From NCBI RefSeq assembly GCF_004114955.1, contig NZ_CP030054.1, positions 558,001 through 622,000 on the forward strand: 64,000 nt of DNA, read 5' to 3'. The DNA is from Bradyrhizobium guangzhouense. GTDB taxonomy: Bacteria; Pseudomonadota; Alphaproteobacteria; Rhizobiales; Xanthobacteraceae. The first letter of the stretch is position 1. Each line of letters opens with the position of its first letter. The notes below the pieces were generated by a model, which had not been told where the DNA came from, made no database searches, and saw nothing but the letters and a program-made list of their open reading frames with translations. Made by a program: the position numbers and the translations under genes. Of this stretch, positions 26,164 to 36,040 are shown in pieces.

Positions 26164-26490
26164 ATGGCCAGATGGCGTAAACCTACGAAAGAGGAGATCC
26201 GAGATCGTCGCGCCGCAATTGCAGCCAAAGCGCGCGCGGGTACTCTCCGCTTGCCGGAGGCTGTCGCCGAGATGCGTCAAGCCCTCGGGCTCACCCAGAT
26301 TGAGTTCGCCCGACTGTTTAAGCTGACACCGCGCCAAGTCGCCGACATTGAAAGAGGAGCGGCCAATCCTACTGCGCAAACGCTAGACAAAATAGGTCGC
26401 GCATTCGGTTTCCAAATCGGCTTTATTCCGATCGCTGCTGGGGCGACAACGGCCTCTCGCGAAGATGAGAAATCTGCCGGGCCACATTGA
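26164..26490 (+). CDS. HipB-like HTH antitoxin
   Basis: 108 aa. A basic N-terminal helix (RKPTKEEIRDRRAAIAAKAR) leads into an XRE-type HTH: MRQALGLTQIEFARLFKLTPRQVADIERGAANPTAQTL, then IGRAFGFQIGF. It follows the HipA-like gene by 9 nt on the same strand. It should bind the kinase and the operator-like palindromes at 24762-24816. The long basic leader before the HTH is more than E. coli HipB has. Confidence 0.83.
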   Translation: MARWRKPTKEEIRDRRAAIAAKARAGTLRLPEAVAEMRQALGLTQIEFARLFKLTPRQVADIERGAANPTAQTLDKIGRAFGFQIGFIPIAAGATTASREDEKSAGPH

Positions 26491-27137
26491 TGATGAGCGC
26501 GTCTCGAACCGAATAGATTCTTCCGAATGGCCATTCGTGAGGAATCTCTTTGGCGTGTTCGCAAACGGTCCGTAATGCTCTGGAGTTTTGAGGAGGCGCA
26601 AATCCGGTACGCTGGTCTATTTCAAGATGACACTGCCGGTGTGCCGGGCGAGCCCTTGGCCGACCAAAGGAGCGACGCTGATCGCAAAAAACAGCGGCAA
26701 GAGGTTGCGTCGAAGTGCAATTCTGCGAGATCTTGGCCTCTTTTCATCCACCTTGGTCGCCTTCGAACATCTTCGGCCGGTCGGCTTCCCCGTGGCGTTG
26801 CTGCAAGATCTTCGTTCAAACTTGACTGGAGGACGAATGTCTTGAACTGAAGAACTGACCTCGTACCCAGGAGGACAATGTCATAATCTTGAGCCGTGGG
26901 GTTCACAAACAAAGACAGCGCTCCATATCCCCAGCGAAAGTCGCGAGGCTTTTCGCATAGGAGAGAAGCCGAGCCCGGGCTGGATGCGCGTTAAACCCAA
27001 GCTCGCTCCAAGAGATTCGTATCATCAAATGTCGTGGAATGCGTAACCATTTGCGTCTTTTCGTTTCCGCTAGCGTTCACCGGACGACAGAGCCTTGAAT
27101 TGCCAAGGCTCCCACCACGAAACTGACGTCATCAGCT
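26491..27137. other. gene-free region between hipAB and the leuCD-like pair
   Basis: About 650 nt. Open frames exist on both strands but none reads as a recognisable protein or has a good ribosome-binding site. I see no repeat or RNA gene. Confidence 0.4.
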
Positions 27138-27772
27138 CTACGGCGATCGGCCAAAAGATGACGTGGGGCGACGCATCCATGGCCGCGCGACCCCGTCGAA
27201 GGCCTCGAATGCGTCGATATCGCTGACATAACGCAGCGTCAGCTGGATATCGTCGAGCCCTTCAAGCAATGCTGTCCGACGCGAAGGCGACACGACAAAC
27301 GGTATCGATAGCGAACACGACATCCTGATCTCACATCGCTCAAGATCGACCTTAATTTCACGCCCGGGGTCTTTCGCAAGCGCGCCTAGGATTTGCTCAT
27401 AGTCGGCTTTGGGCAATGTGATCGGAAGAACGCCATTCTTGAAGCAGTTCTCGAAGAATATTTCCCCGAAGCTCTCGCGATAACGCAGCGAATACCAAAT
27501 TGCTTCAGCGCCCAGACTGCTGCTTCTCGCGAGCTGCCGCAGCCAAAGTTATCGCCTGCCACGAGGATCGAGCTGCTCCGAAATGGCGGAATATTCAGCA
27601 CAAAGTCGGCGCGTTCGGATCCGTCGTCCTGAAATCGGCTGTTGGCGAACAGGGCCTTACCCAAATTAGCGTTCGCAGAACGCATGAAGCGGGCAGGGAT
27701 AATTGCATCTGTATCAATATTCGGGTCCGCCAGCACTGCGGCGACACCTTCCAACGTCACAAACTTTTCCAT
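27138..27772 (-). pseudogene. LeuD-like hydratase small subunit, copy 1, frameshifted
   Basis: Small subunit of an aconitase-superfamily hydro-lyase. It starts [30 protein letters not shown] and keeps [17 protein letters not shown]. One base is missing near 27477, after IRCVIA: the correct continuation [29 protein letters not shown] is in another frame and runs to the stop at 27138. Either the gene is broken or there is a sequencing error at this base. It lies 9 nt after the large-subunit gene. A second, intact small subunit at 40007-40639 might substitute. Confidence 0.85.
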
Positions 27773-27781
27773 TTGCCGCCT

Positions 27782-29194
27782 CTATGCGTGCGCGAGCTTG
27801 CGAACGTCGGTGATGACACCCGTCACGGCGGCCGCCGCCACCGATGCCGGACTTGCAAGATGCGTGCGGCTATTTGGTCCTTGGCGATGCTCGAAGTTGC
27901 GATTAGAGGTCGCCATGCAGCGCTCACCTGGCGCGACTTGGTCGTCGTTGATCCCCAGACACATTGAACACCCGGCCTCTCTCCAGTCGAAGCCTGCATC
28001 GAGAAATACTTTGTTTAGACCGAGGGCCTCAGCCGCGCGCTTGACCGACGTCGATCCAGGCACAACCAGCGCCCGCACGCCTTTGGCGACCTTGCGCCCC
28101 TTGACGATGGCCGCTGCCGCCTGAAGGTCCGATAGGCGGCTGTTGGTGCAGGATCCAATGAAGGCGACGTTGATCGGAATGCCTTCAAGAGGCTGATTAG
28201 GTTTGAGGCCGATATAGTGCAGCGCCTGCTCCGCCATGGCGCGACGGACAGGATCGCCAATCAACACGGGATCTGGGATGTTTTCGTCGATACCTACGAC
28301 ATCGCCAGGTGTTGTCCCCCACGTCACCTGGGGGGCAATCTCGCTACAGTTAACCCTGATTTCCTTGTCGAAGAGAGCTTGCTCGTCTGTGTTAAGAGTG
28401 CGCCACTGATCTAATGCGGCCTGCCAATGCGCACCTTTGGGAGCATAGTCGCGGCCAGCGATATATTCATACGTGGTATCGTCCGGCCCGATCATGCCAG
28501 CACGTCCACCAAATTCAATGGACATGTTGCAGATCGTCATCCTGCCTTCCATGGACATCGCACGAATGACGGGTCCGCAATATTCGATGGCATATCCGCG
28601 CGCCGCCTGTGTTCCCTCTTTGCCGATCAAGTAAAGTATGAGGTCCTTGGCACAGACATCCTTTCCCAGACGTCCGGCGAACGTCACCCGTAGCGCCTTT
28701 GGCTTGCGCTGAAGTACGGTTTGGGTTGCTAGAACGTGCTCGACATCGCTTGTGCCAAAACCCCACGCATAGGCACCGAGCGCGCCATTTGTTGGTGTAT
28801 GGCTGTCTGCGCAAACAACAGTCATCCCTGGCGTGATAAGCCCGAGCTCCGGCGCCACGACGTGTTCGATACCCTGCCTGGCATCAGCCAAGTCAAACAG
28901 CTCAATTCCGTGTTCGCTGCAGTTCCGTTCCATCAAGGTGATTAGCTCGCGCCCCTCGGGGTTCGAATCGACCGTGCGCCCAGGACGTGTCGAAACGATG
29001 TGATCCGTGACACCGAAAGTGAGATCAGGTCGACGCACAGATCGCGAGGCGCGCCGTAGCCCATCAAATGCTTGTCCGCTCGCCGATTCCTGGATGATGT
29101 GGCGATCGACATAGAGCAAGAAGACGCCGTCACCCATTTCCCGGATGACATGACTGTTCCAGATCTTTTCAAAGATAGACCGCGGTTGGATCAT
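27782..29194 (-). CDS. LeuC-like hydratase large subunit, copy 1
   Basis: About 470 aa from MIQPRSIFEK. Aconitase-superfamily large subunit with the [4Fe-4S] Cys ligands in FIGSCTNSR and CSMCLGIND, and the CADSHTPTNGALGAYAWGFG block. Annotators would call it 3-isopropylmalate dehydratase. However, it sits among aromatic-catabolism genes beside an aldolase, has a near paralogue at 40657-42066, and shares that gene's upstream motif. A maleate, citraconate or dimethylmaleate hydratase is therefore more likely than leucine synthesis (inference). The ATG at 29194 fits family homology better than 29221. Confidence 0.9.
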   Translation of the reverse strand: MIQPRSIFEKIWNSHVIREMGDGVFLLYVDRHIIQESASGQAFDGLRRASRSVRRPDLTFGVTDHIVSTRPGRTVDSNPEGRELITLMERNCSEHGIELFDLADARQGIEHVVAPELGLITPGMTVVCADSHTPTNGALGAYAWGFGTSDVEHVLATQTVLQRKPKALRVTFAGRLGKDVCAKDLILYLIGKEGTQAARGYAIEYCGPVIRAMSMEGRMTICNMSIEFGGRAGMIGPDDTTYEYIAGRDYAPKGAHWQAALDQWRTLNTDEQALFDKEIRVNCSEIAPQVTWGTTPGDVVGIDENIPDPVLIGDPVRRAMAEQALHYIGLKPNQPLEGIPINVAFIGSCTNSRLSDLQAAAAIVKGRKVAKGVRALVVPGSTSVKRAAEALGLNKVFLDAGFDWREAGCSMCLGINDDQVAPGERCMATSNRNFEHRQGPNSRTHLASPASVAAAAVTGVITDVRKLAHA

Positions 29195-29294
29195 GTTACA
29201 CCATGGCCGAGTTGCTCCCACGCTAAGAGCGGGTAGGCTTCACGCCAATTGCGTGATCGGCGACACCGGTCTTGATGCAGGAGGAGCTCGTCGA

Positions 29295-29310
29295 CTAGTA
29301 AGAAATTGCA
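29295..29310 (+). promoter_or_regulatory. shared 16-bp motif, site 1 (upstream of leuC-like copy 1)
   Basis: CTAGTAAGAAATTGCA. It lies 101 nt upstream of the LeuC-like start. It overlaps a perfect 14-bp palindrome GAAATTGCAATTTC (29302-29315). It belongs to a set of five sites with consensus (C/A)TAGNANRAAATTGCA, all in the same orientation relative to the downstream gene. Confidence 0.65.
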
Positions 29311-29365
29311 ATTTCGAGCGGATGAGGGCTTATGGTCCGGTCGCCCACTTTTTGATATTTAGTCC

Positions 29366-30175
29366 TTACCCCTTCAGGCCCGATGCACCGGTAACACGGG
29401 ACGGCTCTCGACTGAGCAGTCGAAACTTCTCAACCCAAGACTTGGCCTGGAACGCCAATGCGCGAGCGTCAGTGGAAAGCGTGACGAATCGAAAGCCACG
29501 CGTGACCATGCGCCACGCTTGTTCGGGACCAGGTGCGAAAATGCCTGCAATCAGACCCTTCTTAATGCACCCCTTCAAAACGCGATCGATGGCAGCGTCC
29601 ACCTCGGTATCAAACTCCTCCAGCTGCGGCTTCCTGTTCAGGGACAGCGAGAGATCGCCTGGTCCGATATAGACACCATCCAGACCTGGCACATCAAGAA
29701 TACTCTCGATGTTGGCGACGGCTTCAGCGGTTTCAATCATAGCGATGACGCTGAGCTCCCGGTTCGCATGCGCAGCATAGTCCTCGCCATAGGCCGTCGC
29801 CGCACGGACGGGGCCTAAGCTGCGCTGGCCCATCGGTGGATATTTGCAATATTGGACGAGGCGCTCAGCGTCCGCTGCCGTGTTGACCATAGGGCATGTC
29901 ACACCAAGAGCACCTGCATCAAGCGCTTTCATGATGATTGCCGGGTCGAGCCAGGGGATGCGTACCAACGGGAGCACGTCCACGGCCGTAATGGCTTGTA
30001 GCATCGCGACGGCGGCATCGTACCCGATGAGACCATGCTGCAGGTCAAGCGTGATTACGTCGAAGCCTTGTCGAGCATAAAGTTCTGCCGAAAACGCATC
30101 GGGGATCGCGCAATAGCCGTTCAGTAAATGGCCATTTTCGGCCATGCGGCGATTTAGTCCTCGAAAGGGGGCCAT
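29366..30175 (-). CDS. HpcH/HpaI aldolase family protein
   Basis: 269 aa, the class II metal-dependent aldolase family that cleaves 4-hydroxy-2-oxoacids to pyruvate and an aldehyde (HpaI, RhmA, GarL). Family marks: VITLDLQHGLIGYD with the catalytic His, VRIPWLDPAIIMKALDAGA, and IETAEAVANIESIL with the metal-binding Glu, then GVYIGPGDLSLSL with the metal-binding Asp. It is upstream of and co-directional with the LeuCD-like pair, about 170 nt apart and separated by motif site 1. Likely role: terminal cleavage in ring degradation. The exact substrate is unknown. Confidence 0.9.
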   Translation of the reverse strand: MAPFRGLNRRMAENGHLLNGYCAIPDAFSAELYARQGFDVITLDLQHGLIGYDAAVAMLQAITAVDVLPLVRIPWLDPAIIMKALDAGALGVTCPMVNTAADAERLVQYCKYPPMGQRSLGPVRAATAYGEDYAAHANRELSVIAMIETAEAVANIESILDVPGLDGVYIGPGDLSLSLNRKPQLEEFDTEVDAAIDRVLKGCIKKGLIAGIFAPGPEQAWRMVTRGFRFVTLSTDARALAFQAKSWVEKFRLLSREPSRVTGASGLKG

Positions 30176-30426
30176 AAGGAAGCTTTCTTTGCTGTGAATA
30201 TGACGACTGGCCTCGATATCCTGTTGACGGCTGCTGGCATCGGAATGTCGTCGACGCCGCGCGCAACAAGTACACCACTGACCGCGTGATCACTTGACTG
30301 CTCCGATTGCGCCGGCAACCGCGCCTTGTTGTGCGCCGGAGCGGATTAGACCCTCAAGAACTCTAGACAAGCTTTTGCAAAAGGTCTGTCGCCAGTGGCG
30401 AACTTCTCATGCGCTCGATTTGCCAG

Positions 30427-30813
30427 CTAGCTGGTGGCTACCGCAACATAGCGCTTTGGCGTCACGCCGTGGACACGCTTGAAGTGCTTCGTGAAGTGAC
30501 TTTGGTCAACGAAACCGACCTCGTAAGCTACTTGTGCCGCTGGCTCTCCCTGAAGAAGAAGATCAGCGCCGCGCGCGACGCGCCGTTTTATCAGATAGGC
30601 ATGGGGCGTTACTCCCAAATCTCTTCGGAATGCCCTAATCAGTTGAAAGATACTTGCGCCCGTCTGACGCTCAAGATCGCGAAGCGTAATCCTGATCTCA
30701 GGGCTCTTCTTAATAAACGCGAGCGCAACTTCTGTAATGCTTCCGTCAGGGTCGCCGGGCGGAGCAGAGAATGCGTCTGCCGATACGACTGCCGTTTCCA
30801 TCCCACAAGTCAT
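30427..30813 (-). CDS. AraC-family HTH protein lacking a sensor domain
   Basis: About 129 aa, containing essentially only the two HTH motifs of AraC/XylS proteins: ITLRDLERQTGASIFQLIRAFRRDLGVTPHAYLIKRRV and the second AAQVAYEVGFVDQSHFTKHFKRVHGVTPKRY. Normal AraC regulators have about 170 residues of ligand-binding domain before this. The open frame extends further upstream, but without recognisable cupin sequence. It may be a truncated gene or a short AraC protein. It is divergent from the LysR gene. Confidence 0.65.
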   Translation of the reverse strand: MTCGMETAVVSADAFSAPPGDPDGSITEVALAFIKKSPEIRITLRDLERQTGASIFQLIRAFRRDLGVTPHAYLIKRRVARGADLLLQGEPAAQVAYEVGFVDQSHFTKHFKRVHGVTPKRYVAVATS

Positions 30814-30952
30814 GTCCAACTCTTGCTGCAGTGGACGAGTTTCATCGCGGGGCTGAGGATGAAGGCGATCAGCATGCCGCGCAAAGCAAGTTAACTGATG
30901 ACTTGCATGAGTTTTTGCGATATAAGCGAAAACCTAGGGAGAATAATGGGTT

Positions 30953-31828
30953 ATGGGCCAATACTTGCCCATGAATGCGCTACGAGCCTTCGATGCTGCG
31001 GCGCGTCATGGCAATTTCAGTCGAGCGGCGGAAGAGCTTTGCATTACCCAAGGGGCCGTCAGCAGGCATATCGCGGTACTTGAGACCCACCTCGGAATAA
31101 AGTTATTTGTTCGTAAGCATCGTCGCATCGAACTGACGGAAGAGGCTCGACGATATCATAAGCGGCTTCAGGTTGCGTTTGACGAGATAAGGTCCGCGAC
31201 GTCCGAGATCTGCGCGTCGTCAAAACACAATGTCCTAAAGCTTAGGTGTTTACCCACCTTTGCCATGCGCTGGTTGATCCCTCGCCTCGCGAGGTTTCGC
31301 GAGCAATATCCGCAGGTGGAAATTCAGGTCTCAACCTCACAACAATCCCCTGCCAATTTTGAAGCGCAAGGCATCGATGCCTCGATCGAGTACGGATTGG
31401 GCCAGTGGCCTGGGCTCGAGGCCAAACATCTGTTCGACGAACTGCTCATCGTCGTATGCGGCCCCAAGCTTGCGAATGGAATGCCGGTCCCGCGCTATCC
31501 GCACGAACTCGATCATCACGTTCTTCTCCATTCCTTGCAGCGCCCGGATTTTTGGCGGCAATGGCTCCAGACTGCAGGCGCGCCGCAGGTCCCGGCCAAC
31601 ACGGGCCTACGATTTGAAAACTCGGGGCTCGCGTGCCAAGCAGCTATCGACGGCCTTGGTATTGCAATTGTGCATCTTCCCTTGATTGAAAGGGATCTCG
31701 AAACCGGCCGACTGATCGCACCGTTCAATCTCATTGTCCGCAACCAGATGGCATTCTATCTCGCTTATCCAACCGAAAAGAGCGATTTGCCGGCACTTGT
31801 CGCGTTCCGCGCAATGGCTGCTCGGTGA
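30953..31828 (+). CDS. LysR-family transcriptional regulator (GcvA-like)
   Basis: 291 aa with the LysR winged helix at the N-terminus: MNALRAFDAAARHGNFSRAAEELCITQGAVSRHI, then LFVRKHRRIELTEE. The effector domain has the GcvA-type block LPTFAMRWLIPRLARFREQYPQVEI and GLACQAAIDGLGIAIVHLPL. It lies 270 nt before the Liv-type transporter genes on the same strand, so it may control that importer. It could also recognise the shared 16-bp motif; neither is shown. A start at 30971 (MNALRAF) is equally plausible. Confidence 0.9.
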   Translation: MGQYLPMNALRAFDAAARHGNFSRAAEELCITQGAVSRHIAVLETHLGIKLFVRKHRRIELTEEARRYHKRLQVAFDEIRSATSEICASSKHNVLKLRCLPTFAMRWLIPRLARFREQYPQVEIQVSTSQQSPANFEAQGIDASIEYGLGQWPGLEAKHLFDELLIVVCGPKLANGMPVPRYPHELDHHVLLHSLQRPDFWRQWLQTAGAPQVPANTGLRFENSGLACQAAIDGLGIAIVHLPLIERDLETGRLIAPFNLIVRNQMAFYLAYPTEKSDLPALVAFRAMAAR

Positions 31829-32098
31829 GGCGGCGGCAACCGTCAGATCCATCGATCTGAAATGGACGGGAAAGAAGCGACTCTCAGCCCCGGACATGGA
31901 CCTTGTGACATCCGCGTAATATAGCGTGAGCAGCCCTTAACTGGTCTGCCCTCCGCGACCTGCGACTAACAGTCCCGGCGTCCCGCAAGATTATACAAGA
32001 ATGCACTCCTCTAATGCCCTCTATCTGGGCCGAACGATGGGCGCAGTCGTCGCCTTGCTTGCGGCGCATGGCGGTGCACAAATAGGGGGACGGAAACA

Positions 32099-33288
32099 AT
32101 GAAGCGCTTCAGCTTGCTGGCCTTCGCGGCGGTTCTTGCCTCACTGTCCATTTCTACAGATGCGCATTCTGCCGAGGTCAAGATCGGCATCATCGGCTCT
32201 TTTAGCGGCCCCTATGCCGAGTGGGGCGTCCAATTCAAACGAGCCGTTGACCTCTATGTCGAGAAGCACGGAGGAAAGCTTGGAGGCCACACCGTTGAGG
32301 TCCTCTATCGTGATTCTGGCGGCCCAAATCCCGCTCGAGCGAAACAACTCGCTCAAGAGCTGATCACCCGAGAGGGGGTACAATTTCTCGGCGGTATGGA
32401 CTTCACGCCTAACGCGGTAGCCGTTGCCGATGTTGTGACGCAAGCGAAAATTCCCTTCGTCATTTTCAACGCAAATACCGCAGATACCACACGTAAATCG
32501 CCATATTTTTTAAGAGTGGGCTGCACCATCTGGCAATTGGCGTATGGCATCACGCGCTATGCTATTGATCAGGGCAAGAAGAAAGCTGTTGTCTTTGCCG
32601 TCGACTACGCCCCCGGTCACGACGCAATTGCAGCTTATGATGCCAATTACGGCAAGCTCGGCGGCAAGATCGTCGATGTCGTAAAGGTGCCTTTGGATAC
32701 AACTGACTTCTCCAGCTACTTCCAGCGGCTGCAGGACGCGAACGCTGACGTTCTATTTACGTTCGTCCCGAACGGGCCCATCTCCGTTGCACTGTTCAAA
32801 GGGTATTTCGAGCGCGGCTTGGCACAACGGGGCTTGCAGTACTTTGGCCTCGGTGAAACCGAGGAGGCACCCCTCGCGGCATTGGGACAAACCGGCGAAC
32901 TGGCCATCGGTGTATATTCCTCTCTCTTTTATGGTCCTCATTCGCCAGAAAGCACCGCGAATAAGGAGTTCGTCAATGCGCTGGAAGCAAAATACGGGAA
33001 GGGCGCCATACCTAATATCGGGACCGTTGAGGCGTGGGACGGCATACACCTGATCGCCCATATGACCGAAGCAACCGACGGGAAACTTGATGGTGAAAAA
33101 GCCTTGGCGGCCGCCAAAGGGTACTCCTGGGAGAGCCCGCGCGGATCGATCCGGTCGAACGGGACCTGATCCAAAACGTCTATATCCGAAAGGTCGAGAA
33201 GATCGACGGCGTCCTCGTAAATAAACAGGTCGCCGTAATTCCGAATCTCAAAGATCCCTGGAAGGAGGCCAATCCTGCCTCGCGCTGA
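32099..33288 (+). pseudogene. Liv-type ABC transporter substrate-binding protein, frameshifted near the C-terminus
   Basis: Periplasmic leucine/benzoate-type binding protein. The signal peptide MKRFSLLAFAAVLASLSISTDAHSA is followed by EVKIGIIGSFSGPYAEWG and the full type I fold. The frame closes at 33169 after SPRGSIRSNGT. The natural ending IDPVERDLIQNVYIRKVEK...NLKDPWKEANPASR continues in another frame to the stop at 33288, so a single base has been lost near 33143. About 45 C-terminal residues are affected. It may be a sequencing error or partly functional. It heads the Liv operon and probably binds an aromatic or branched acid. Confidence 0.83.
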
Positions 33289-33409
33289 CGACGTTTAGGC
33301 GCGCGAAAATAGGGGAGTAGAATCAGGCCGCATGACTCCAGGCCAATGCGGCGGGACGTAATGGCCATTGGCAGCATGCTTGTGATGCAGGCGGTGTTTG
33401 AGGGATCAA

Positions 33410-34282
33410 GTGAATAGCTACTGGACGACGGGTATATCGCTTTTGATCGACGGCCTGTCCTTCGGGATGATCCTCTTTCTGATCTCCTCTGGCCTGACGA
33501 TCACGCTCGGCGTGATGCGTCTTCTAAACATTGCACATTGTGGTTTCGCCATGATCGGCGGTTACACTGCACTCTCGCTCGTCAATCATTTTGGCCTGGG
33601 TTTGCTCGCCGCGCTTCCGATTGCTGTTGCAATCACGGCGATACTCGGGGCCATTCTTGAACGGACCGTATATCGATGGATCTATGAGACGAGTGCTCTC
33701 GGTCAAATCCTGATGACAATTGGCCTCACATTCATAATGATCGCCTCGATCAACGCCGGTTATGGCTCGCTGACGCATACATTACCAACGCCTGAATTCC
33801 TGGCGGGAGCATGGCATTTTGAAGAGATATCGATTTCTGCTTACCGTAGCTTTCTTTCAATCGTCAGCCTGACAATCGCAGGCCTGATTTGGTACGTCAT
33901 CGAACAGACCGATTTTGGCGCCCGCTTGCGCGCCTCCGTCGATAATCCGCGCATGGCTCGCTGTGTCGGGATCAATGTGCGGCGGGTGTTCGCTCAGACC
34001 TTCGTTGCTGGGTGCGCGTTAGCGGCCATAGCCGGCGTACTTGGAACGCAGATGCTGCCGCTGCAGCCATACTATGCCACGAACTATATGGTCATGGTTT
34101 TGATCGTCGTTGCGGTTGGCGGCTTTGGCAGTCTCAAAGGATCGCTTATCGCCGCGCTCGGCTATAGCATCTTCGATACCTATTTTCGCTATCTCTTTCC
34201 GGCGGCCGGCGCTTTCGGCATCTACATTCTTCTGGCCCTCATTCTGTCCATTCGACCTTTTGGGCTTTATGGCCGTGCTTAA
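33410..34282 (+). CDS. livH: Liv-type ABC transporter permease LivH
   Basis: About 290 aa, highly hydrophobic. The opening DGLSFGMILFLISSGLTITLGVMRLLNIAHCGFAMIGGY is the LivH hallmark, and FGARLRASVDNPRMARCVGINVRRV is the cytoplasmic loop that meets the ATPases. It forms the membrane channel with LivM. The start is either GTG 33410 or TTG 33398; neither has a strong ribosome-binding site. The gene overlaps livM by 14 nt. Confidence 0.9.
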   Translation: MNSYWTTGISLLIDGLSFGMILFLISSGLTITLGVMRLLNIAHCGFAMIGGYTALSLVNHFGLGLLAALPIAVAITAILGAILERTVYRWIYETSALGQILMTIGLTFIMIASINAGYGSLTHTLPTPEFLAGAWHFEEISISAYRSFLSIVSLTIAGLIWYVIEQTDFGARLRASVDNPRMARCVGINVRRVFAQTFVAGCALAAIAGVLGTQMLPLQPYYATNYMVMVLIVVAVGGFGSLKGSLIAALGYSIFDTYFRYLFPAAGAFGIYILLALILSIRPFGLYGRA

Positions 34283-35288
34283 GGTAACTCCCTCAAAGGA
34301 CACACCTAAACGGGACATCGCCGCGTCCTTTGGATCCCACCGCTTGGGACTTAGCGATGCGCTGGTGTGGGCGCTTGCAATTTTCGCTTATTTCTTCTTG
34401 GGCGCCTATCACCAGCTCGGCACCCAAGTCATCATCATGATCATCTTGGCTCTGTCGCTCGATCTCGCCATCGGTTACTCTGGAATCGAAAGTTTAGGTC
34501 ATGCCGTCTTTTTTGGTATCGGAGCCTACGCCGCCGCCCTTTTTGCGCTCAATGTTTTATCTGAACCCTTGACCGGCCTTGTGGTAGGAGGGCTAGCTGC
34601 CGGCGCGTTCGGCTTCGTCACGGGTTTGCTGGTTCTTCGTGTTCGCGGCTTGACTCAAGTCATCCTCACGATCGCCATTGGTGCCGTCGTCCTCCAAGTT
34701 GCGACAACCTGGAAATCAGTAACGGGCGGAGATGATGGCCTTGCGGGGTATCAGGTCGCACCCATCTTGGGACGTTACTCGTTCGACCTCTATGGCCATA
34801 CTGCCTATCTCTATTCGCTTTGCGTGCTGGCCTTCGTGTTTGCCCTTGCCCGGATCTTGGTAAACTCGCCATTTGGATATGTTCTGCGTGGGATACGCGA
34901 CAACGACCAACGCATGCGCATGCTAGGCGTACCGGTCGCCGCACGGTTGCTTCTCATCTATTCGATTTCGGCAGCAATAGCGGGTGTGGCCGGTGCAATT
35001 TCCGCACAAGTCACCGGGCTTGTCGCAACCGACTCACTCTCATTCCTGCTATCCGGAAACGTCCTCATCATGTTGCTAATCGGCGGGATGGGGCGCCTGA
35101 CCGGCGCATTCATTGGGGGCATTATTTTCGTCATTTTTTCTGATCGGGCCGCGGCGATAGACCCCTTCAATTGGTTGTTTATGCTGGGTGGACTCCTCAT
35201 TCTCGCCGTCAGGTTTACACCTCAAGGCGTTGGTCCCTGGATTGATCGTATGGGTGGCTATCTCCTCGATCGCAGGCGGAAACCATGA
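34269..35288 (+). CDS. livM: Liv-type ABC transporter permease LivM
   Basis: About 339 aa from MAVLKVTPSK. Multiple membrane segments, with the family block LALSLDLAIGYSGIESLGHAVFFGIGAYAAAL and the loop FGYVLRGIRDNDQRMRMLGVPV. The ATG at 34269 overlaps the end of livH by 14 nt. A longer frame to 34110 would lie wholly in livH and is rejected. Its stop overlaps the livG start (ATGA). It is the second channel subunit. Confidence 0.92.
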   Translation: MAVLKVTPSKDTPKRDIAASFGSHRLGLSDALVWALAIFAYFFLGAYHQLGTQVIIMIILALSLDLAIGYSGIESLGHAVFFGIGAYAAALFALNVLSEPLTGLVVGGLAAGAFGFVTGLLVLRVRGLTQVILTIAIGAVVLQVATTWKSVTGGDDGLAGYQVAPILGRYSFDLYGHTAYLYSLCVLAFVFALARILVNSPFGYVLRGIRDNDQRMRMLGVPVAARLLLIYSISAAIAGVAGAISAQVTGLVATDSLSFLLSGNVLIMLLIGGMGRLTGAFIGGIIFVIFSDRAAAIDPFNWLFMLGGLLILAVRFTPQGVGPWIDRMGGYLLDRRRKP

Positions 35289-36040
35289 ATGATACGGTCC
35301 TCGAAATCGTCGGTCTGCACAAAAGCTTCGGTGCTCTCGCCGTCACGCGTAATATCAACTTCCGCCTTGAGATTGGTGCAAGACACGCTCTGATTGGTCC
35401 GAATGGCGCAGGAAAGACCACCCTTGTAAATCTCATCACGGGAGCGTTGGCTCCATCCTCTGGGTCGATCCGACTTGAAGGACGTGACATCACACGGTAT
35501 TCGCCGCAACGCCGAGTCTCTCTGGGGCTCGCGCGAACGTTTCAAATAAACTCGCTATTCCCGTCCATGACGGTGGTCGAAAATATTGCCCTCGCGGTCG
35601 TTGCAAATATGCATATCGACGCAAAACTGTGGGGCGCGCTCAATAGGCGCAAGCAGGTTCTGATCGAACTCGAGCGGCTCCTAGACGTTTTTAACCTCAG
35701 TGGTTCGGCATGCCAATTGATTTCCAATCTCGCATATGGTCAACGGCGGCTCGTTGAGCTCGCGCTGGCGCTGGCTCTCAAGCCAAAGGTGCTCATTCTC
35801 GACGAACCTGCTGCTGGCTTGCCGAAAGAAGACAGCGGAAAACTTTCGGAATTGCTGCGGCGGTTGCCCGCCGACCTCGCAGTCATCGTCATCGAGCACG
35901 ACATGCAGATCGTTTTTGGTTTCGCTGACCGTATCACGGTGTTGGCAGAGGGAAGCGTGCTGACGCAGGGAACCCCGTCCGAGATTCGAGCAGATGCTAA
36001 GGTACGAGAGGTTTACCTCGGACAGGCGCGCAATGACTGA
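35285..36040 (+). CDS. livG: Liv-type ABC transporter ATP-binding protein LivG
   Basis: 251 aa. Walker A GPNGAGKTT, a Q-loop region leading into FQINSLFPSMTVVENI, the signature NLAYGQRRLVELALAL in place of LSGGQ, Walker B VLILDEPAAGLP and the switch His in VIVIEHDMQIVFGFADR. AYGQ-type signatures are normal for LivG. It overlaps livM by 4 nt and livF by 8 nt. It energises uptake together with LivF. Confidence 0.95.
   Translation: MNDTVLEIVGLHKSFGALAVTRNINFRLEIGARHALIGPNGAGKTTLVNLITGALAPSSGSIRLEGRDITRYSPQRRVSLGLARTFQINSLFPSMTVVENIALAVVANMHIDAKLWGALNRRKQVLIELERLLDVFNLSGSACQLISNLAYGQRRLVELALALALKPKVLILDEPAAGLPKEDSGKLSELLRRLPADLAVIVIEHDMQIVFGFADRITVLAEGSVLTQGTPSEIRADAKVREVYLGQARND

Noticed and set aside
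26527..26850. Possible small gene downstream of hipB (plus strand)
   Set aside because: No recognisable fold, poor start context and equally long frames on the other strand.
27782..29194. Calling LeuC copy 1 simply leucine-biosynthesis leuC
   Set aside because: Two LeuC/LeuD pairs occur among aromatic-degradation genes with shared regulatory motifs. The leucine role cannot be excluded, but is not favoured.
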